The notes below the pieces were generated by a model. It had not been told where the DNA came from. It ran no database searches and saw nothing but the letters and a program-made list of their open reading frames with translations. The translations under genes and the position numbers were made by a program. From Gammaproteobacteria bacterium (GTDB taxonomy: Bacteria; Pseudomonadota; Gammaproteobacteria; Pseudomonadales; Azotimanducaceae), in assembly GCA_030432795.1 (NCBI GenBank), contig JAUILW010000100.1, forward strand, positions 1 to 9,188: a stretch of DNA of 9,188 bases, in the 5' to 3' direction. Positions 6,116-9,188 of this stretch are shown here, piece by piece (the stretch's first letter is position 1; each line of letters begins with the position of its first letter).

Positions 6116-7669
6116 ATGACGCAGTACTGTGCCCAGCACGCCCAAGCGAGCGGTGATCGCGCCGCCCTCACCGATGAACGCGGTTCCACGACCTGGTCGG
6201 CACTCAACGAGCGGACCAACCGTCTGGTGCATTGGTTGCGGGCGCAGGGCCTCAAGCCCGGCGACACCATCGCCATCTTCGCCGGCAACTGCCGCGAATA
6301 CTTCGAGGTGCTCCTGGCTGCAACCCACGCCGGCGTGTTGTGCGTACCGGTGAACTGGCACTTCACAGCGGAAGAGCTGGCCTACGTAATCGACAACTCA
6401 GGCGCGAAAATCCTTTTCGTGGAGGACCGCTTCGCAGATGTCGCCAGCGCGGCTATCGCGCGCGGGGAGACGCCCGGGCTCGAGCAGACCGTGCAGATTC
6501 GCGGCAGTGCAGAGGCGTTTGGGGAATATGAAACGCTGCTCGCCGGGCAAAGCGCGGAGGAGCCGGAAAACCAGTGCCTGGGCGGTCCGATGTTCTACAC
6601 CTCCGGCACCACTGGCCGCCCCAAAGGCGTGCGTTCGAGCACCTTCGCCGCCGGCGCGCCCCTGGAAGTGCTGGCAATGATGGGTAGCGGGCTGTCGCAG
6701 ATGCTCAGCATTCCCGCTGATGGCAGCACGCTGCTCTGCGGCCCGGTGTACCACTCCGCGCAATGGGCCTTTTCTTTCCTGCCGCTCATTGCCGGCAGCC
6801 ACATCGTCATGCGCCACCGGTTCGACGCTGACGAAACGTTGGAGCTGATCGACCGCCACAAGATCACCAACGTGCACCTGGTACCCACACAGTTTCACCG
6901 CTTACTGCAACTCGACAAAGCGCGCAGAGATGCTTTTCAGGGCGGCAGCCTGGTGGCGGTATGGCACGGCGCAGCTCCATGCCCACCTCAGGTCAAGCGG
7001 GACATGATCGACTGGTGGGGGCCCGTGATAAACGAGTACTACGGCTCTACAGAAGGCTCCATCGTCACCACGGTCACCGCAGAGCAATGGCTTGCCAAAC
7101 CGGGTACGGTGGGCGCACCTTCAGCGCTGGTGGAAATCACCGTGCGCGACGACGACGGTGCCGTGCTACCGACAGGCGAGCACGGCCAGATCTACGTAAA
7201 GAACCTGATGGGCTCGGACTTCGAGTATCACAACGAGCCGGAAAAAACCGCTCAGGTACATCTGGAACCCGGCGTATTCACGTTCGGTGACATCGGCTAT
7301 TTCGACGACGACGGTTTTCTCTACCTGAGCGACCGCAAGATCGACATGATCATCTCCGGAGGCGTGAACATCTATCCAGCAGAGATCGAGGGCGTGTTGG
7401 CCGCGCACCCTGCTGTGGCAGACGCGGCGGTATTTGGCATTCCCAATGACGAATTCGGCGAGGAGGTCAAAGCCGCAGTAACTCTGCAACCCAGCCAGGC
7501 GGCGGATGCCGCCATGGAGCAGGCGCTGATCGCCCACTGCCGGGAGCATCTTGCGGGCTACAAGGCACCGAAGAGCGTAGACTTCATCGACGAGATGCCC
7601 CGCCACGAAACTGGCAAGCTCTACAAGCGGCTGCTGCGCGACCGCTACTGGAACGATCGCAATATCTAA
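6116..7669 (+). CDS. Acyl-CoA synthetase (AMP-forming, ANL superfamily)
   Basis: A 517-residue adenylate-forming ligase that activates a carboxylic acid to acyl-AMP and then acyl-CoA. Motifs in order: P-loop YTSGTTGRPKG at 161-171, YYGSTEG at 308-314, GDIGYFDDDG and YLSDRKID with Arg407 and the hinge region, SGGVNIYPAEIE, and the C-terminal catalytic Lys501 in HETGKLYKRLLRD. All expected catalytic residues are present. Length and motifs fit medium-chain, long-chain or aryl-acid ligases; the acid itself is not predictable. ATG 6116 has AGG at 6105-6107, 8 bases upstream, and lies 12 bp after the dioxygenase stop. In the operon it should supply the CoA ester used by the thiolase/DUF35 pair. Confidence 0.95.
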   Translation: MTQYCAQHAQASGDRAALTDERGSTTWSALNERTNRLVHWLRAQGLKPGDTIAIFAGNCREYFEVLLAATHAGVLCVPVNWHFTAEELAYVIDNSGAKILFVEDRFADVASAAIARGETPGLEQTVQIRGSAEAFGEYETLLAGQSAEEPENQCLGGPMFYTSGTTGRPKGVRSSTFAAGAPLEVLAMMGSGLSQMLSIPADGSTLLCGPVYHSAQWAFSFLPLIAGSHIVMRHRFDADETLELIDRHKITNVHLVPTQFHRLLQLDKARRDAFQGGSLVAVWHGAAPCPPQVKRDMIDWWGPVINEYYGSTEGSIVTTVTAEQWLAKPGTVGAPSALVEITVRDDDGAVLPTGEHGQIYVKNLMGSDFEYHNEPEKTAQVHLEPGVFTFGDIGYFDDDGFLYLSDRKIDMIISGGVNIYPAEIEGVLAAHPAVADAAVFGIPNDEFGEEVKAAVTLQPSQAADAAMEQALIAHCREHLAGYKAPKSVDFIDEMPRHETGKLYKRLLRDRYWNDRNI

Positions 7670-7700
7670 ACTTCAACAAGCGTCCCGACAGGATCATTCC

Positions 7701-8318
7701 GTGCCTAGCCTTTACGATCGCTTCATATTGCCCCGGCTCATCGACAAAGCCTGTGGCCAACCGCCCATGACGGAACTACGCAGCCGCTACGTACCGCGGG
7801 CGCGTGGCGAGGTACTGGAGATCGGCATCGGCAGCGGCCTGAACCTGCCGCACTACACGGATGCGGTAACCAGTATCACCGGCGTGGATCCATCGGCAGA
7901 GCTCAACGAGAAAGCCCGTGCCCGAGCAGCCGACATCGGCATCCCGGTGAGCGTGCTCGGCATCAGCGGCGAAGACCTGCCGGTGGGCAACAACCACTTC
8001 GACACGGTGGTGTGCACCTGGACGCTGTGCAGCATTCCCAACCCCTACCGTGCAGTGGAAGAGATGCGCCGGGTGCTCAAGCCTGGTGGCGAGCTATTGT
8101 TCGTGGAACACGGTCGTTCGGACGATCCACGCATCCAGAAGTGGCAGGCGCGCGTGGAGCCACTGTGGAAGAAGATTGGCGGCGGTTGCCATCTCACCCG
8201 TCGCGCCGACGATCTGCTGGAAGCGGCAGGTTTCCGCGTCACCGAGAAAGAGACCGGTTACGTGCCGGGCCCCAAGATCGCCGCATTCATGATGCACGGG
8301 GTAGCCGTCAACCGCTGA
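7701..8318 (+). CDS. Class I SAM-dependent methyltransferase (METTL7/UbiE-like)
   Basis: A 205-residue methyltransferase. SAM-binding motif I is VLEIGIGSG at 38-46, followed by the acidic ribose-binding position in GVDPSAEL, then DTVVCTWTLCSIPNPYRAVEEMRRVLKPGGELLFVEHGR, which is typical of the UbiE/PEMT-like group. The late motif PLWKKIGGGCHLTRRADDLLEAAGF matches the GC-LTR signature I associate with METTL7/TMT1-like proteins, which methylate thiols or lipids in animals; bacterial substrates are largely unknown. GTG 7701 has AGGA (7690-7693) 7 bases upstream. It is 31 bp after the ligase gene and is probably the last gene of the operon, since a candidate terminator overlaps its stop. Confidence 0.9.
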   Translation: MPSLYDRFILPRLIDKACGQPPMTELRSRYVPRARGEVLEIGIGSGLNLPHYTDAVTSITGVDPSAELNEKARARAADIGIPVSVLGISGEDLPVGNNHFDTVVCTWTLCSIPNPYRAVEEMRRVLKPGGELLFVEHGRSDDPRIQKWQARVEPLWKKIGGGCHLTRRADDLLEAAGFRVTEKETGYVPGPKIAAFMMHGVAVNR

Positions 8319-8331
8319 AAAGCGGTGTTTT
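8311..8331 (+). terminator. Candidate intrinsic terminator overlapping the methyltransferase stop
   Basis: ACCGCT (8311-8316), a GAAA tetraloop, and AGCGGT (8321-8326) form a 6-bp stem, followed by G and TTTT at 8328-8331. The stem includes the TGA stop. The stem and T-tract are both short, so it may terminate only partially. The right arm is shared with a second possible hairpin. Confidence 0.4.
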
Positions 8332-8374
8332 CACACCGGCTTGACGCCACAACCACACCCGGTTCACAGAAATA

Positions 8375-8410
8375 GCGGACAATCCCTCCTCAAGGTTCAG
8401 GATTGTCCGC
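8375..8410 (+). repeat. Perfect 11-bp inverted repeat directly before the DUF6134 start codon
   Basis: GCGGACAATCC (8375-8385) and GGATTGTCCGC (8400-8410) are exact reverse complements around a 14-base loop. The second arm ends at the base before ATG 8411. As RNA it would form a strong hairpin, hiding part of the candidate ribosome-binding site AGGA (8399-8402); as DNA it could be an operator. No T-tract follows, so it is not a standard terminator. Confidence 0.75.
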
Positions 8411-9055
8411 ATGCGCAACGCTATCGCTATCGCACTTCTCTTCATCGCCGCACAGGCCACGGCACGCACACCGCTCGTATGGCAGTTCGAGGTGCATCTG
8501 GACGAACGCTCCATCGGCACACATCGCTACGAGGTCACCGAACGGGATGACAGTATCGATGTCATCACCGAAGCGTCGTTTCTTGTGAAGGTGCTGTTCG
8601 TCACGGTCTACCGCTACGAGCATCGCAACGAAGAACGCTGGAGCGATGGGTGCCTGCGCTCGTTGGCTGCCACCACCCAGGACGGCGGCGAGCATCTGCA
8701 GACGCAAGGCAGCCACGAGCCCGGCGGTTTTCGCGTGGTGTCGACAGCCAACGAGTCGGTGCTCGAGTCCAACTGCGTCATGTCGTTCGCCTACTGGAAT
8801 CAGGATTTCCTGCAACAGGAACACCTGCTCAACGCGCAAACCGGAGAGTTCGAGCCCGTCACCGTGCAGTTTTCCGGCAACACAACTGTGGATACGCCGA
8901 CCGGCCCGCAGGCCGCCAGAGCATACGACGTGCTGGTGGAAGATGCGCCCATTCGGGTCTGGTACGCCGAGGATACCGGTCTATGGCTCGCCCTCGAAAC
9001 CGAAGTAGATGGACGCACGCTACGCTATCGCCCCACACAACTTCCCGCAATCTGA
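8411..9055 (+). CDS. Secreted DUF6134-family protein
   Basis: A 214-residue protein with a cleavable signal peptide: MRNAIAIALLFIAAQATA, probably cut after Ala18 (ATA/RTP). The mature part is beta-rich and matches DUF6134 as I recall it: WQFEVHLDERSIGTHRYEV near the start, then VYRYEHRNEERWSDGCLRSLAATTQDGG, and CVMSFAYW later. Cys81 and Cys122 could form a periplasmic disulfide. Function is unknown. In gammaproteobacteria I recall relatives sitting among envelope-lipid genes beside a lipocalin-like protein, and the next gene looks like one. ATG 8411 is supported by the signal peptide; AGGA at 8399-8402 is 8 bases upstream but lies partly in the hairpin. It is 92 bp after the methyltransferase, so it may be a separate transcription unit. 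Confidence 0.8.
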   Translation: MRNAIAIALLFIAAQATARTPLVWQFEVHLDERSIGTHRYEVTERDDSIDVITEASFLVKVLFVTVYRYEHRNEERWSDGCLRSLAATTQDGGEHLQTQGSHEPGGFRVVSTANESVLESNCVMSFAYWNQDFLQQEHLLNAQTGEFEPVTVQFSGNTTVDTPTGPQAARAYDVLVEDAPIRVWYAEDTGLWLALETEVDGRTLRYRPTQLPAI

Positions 9056-9065
9056 GGATCAGTCC

Positions 9066-9188
9066 GTGTCTGCAATGTTCTCTCTGAAACGCCTGGGTTT
9101 TGCCACCGCGCTGTTCGGTGTAGTGCCAATGTTCGGCTGCAGCCACGACGCGGCTACCAAACCCATCCGCACCGCCGAGTTCGTAGAT
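9066..9188 (+). CDS. N-terminus of a lipoprotein, possibly lipocalin-like (cut by the window end)
   Basis: Forty-one codons are visible and open to the last base. The start, GTG 9066, has GAGGA (9054-9058) seven bases upstream, overlapping the stop of the previous gene, so the two are coupled. The product has a lipoprotein signal: SLKRLGFATALFGVVPMFGC, with Cys25 as the likely lipidated residue in MFGC. The next visible part, KPIRTAEFVD, resembles the beginning of bacterial Blc-type lipocalins, which continue with a D-x-x-R-F/Y-x-G-x-W-Y motif that here would lie beyond the window. Lipoprotein is well supported; lipocalin is a guess from ten residues and the DUF6134 neighbour. Confidence 0.7.
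   Translation, partial: MSAMFSLKRLGFATALFGVVPMFGCSHDAATKPIRTAEFVD

Noticed and set aside
8341..8373. Promoter with TTGACG as a -35 box before the DUF6134 gene
   Set aside because: TTGACG fits five of six consensus bases, but no acceptable -10 box appears 16-18 bp downstream, so I do not list it as a feature.
1..9188. CRISPR array, tRNA, rRNA, insertion sequence, phage or plasmid functions
   Set aside because: No regularly spaced repeats, transposase or integrase motifs, or RNA-gene folds were seen by eye on either strand.

Overview
This GC-rich window is densely packed with genes and has no long non-coding stretch. Its largest gaps are 82 bp and 92 bp. Gene families, codon use, frequent GTG starts and the last two envelope genes suggest a Gammaproteobacterium, perhaps a marine or environmental lineage. 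That placement is inference; there is no rRNA, tRNA or ribosomal-protein marker here. I see no mobile element, CRISPR array or RNA gene.

The layout has four parts. (1) Positions 1-1400: the end of an unseen upstream operon. It holds a 50-residue one-helix protein of the DUF5989 type and a membrane-anchored SGNH/GDSL hydrolase-like protein. (2) Positions 1405-3600: a compact regulated module. A TetR/AcrR repressor on the minus strand is divergent from a DUF4345 membrane protein and an MFS transporter, which overlap by ATGA. The 82-bp divergent region carries a perfect 18-bp inverted repeat, and each arm is itself a near-palindromic operator of the form TAGAAYGATCRTTCTA. (3) Positions 3641-8318: a five-gene acyl-CoA operon. 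It encodes a Zn-ribbon/OB-fold (DUF35) protein, an SCP-x/lipid-transfer-type thiolase homologue, a TauD/TfdA 2-oxoglutarate dioxygenase, an acyl-CoA synthetase and a METTL7-like methyltransferase. (4) Positions 8319-9188: a gap with two notable hairpins, then a secreted DUF6134 protein and the start of a lipoprotein that resembles bacterial lipocalins.

The most interesting part is region 3. The thiolase homologue keeps the N-terminal Cys (Cys77) but has Glu329 where thiolases have the GHP histidine. It sits directly after a DUF35 partner, as in Ltp2-DUF35 retro-aldolases of steroid side-chain degradation. With an acyl-CoA ligase and a 2-oxoglutarate hydroxylase in the same operon, a testable idea is a short acyl-CoA route: the acid is activated to a CoA ester, a hydroxyl is installed by the dioxygenase, and a C-C bond is then cleaved (or formed) by the thiolase-fold/DUF35 complex. 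The substrate cannot be read from sequence. The TetR module next door may export or tolerate a related hydrophobic compound, but no shared regulation is proven.
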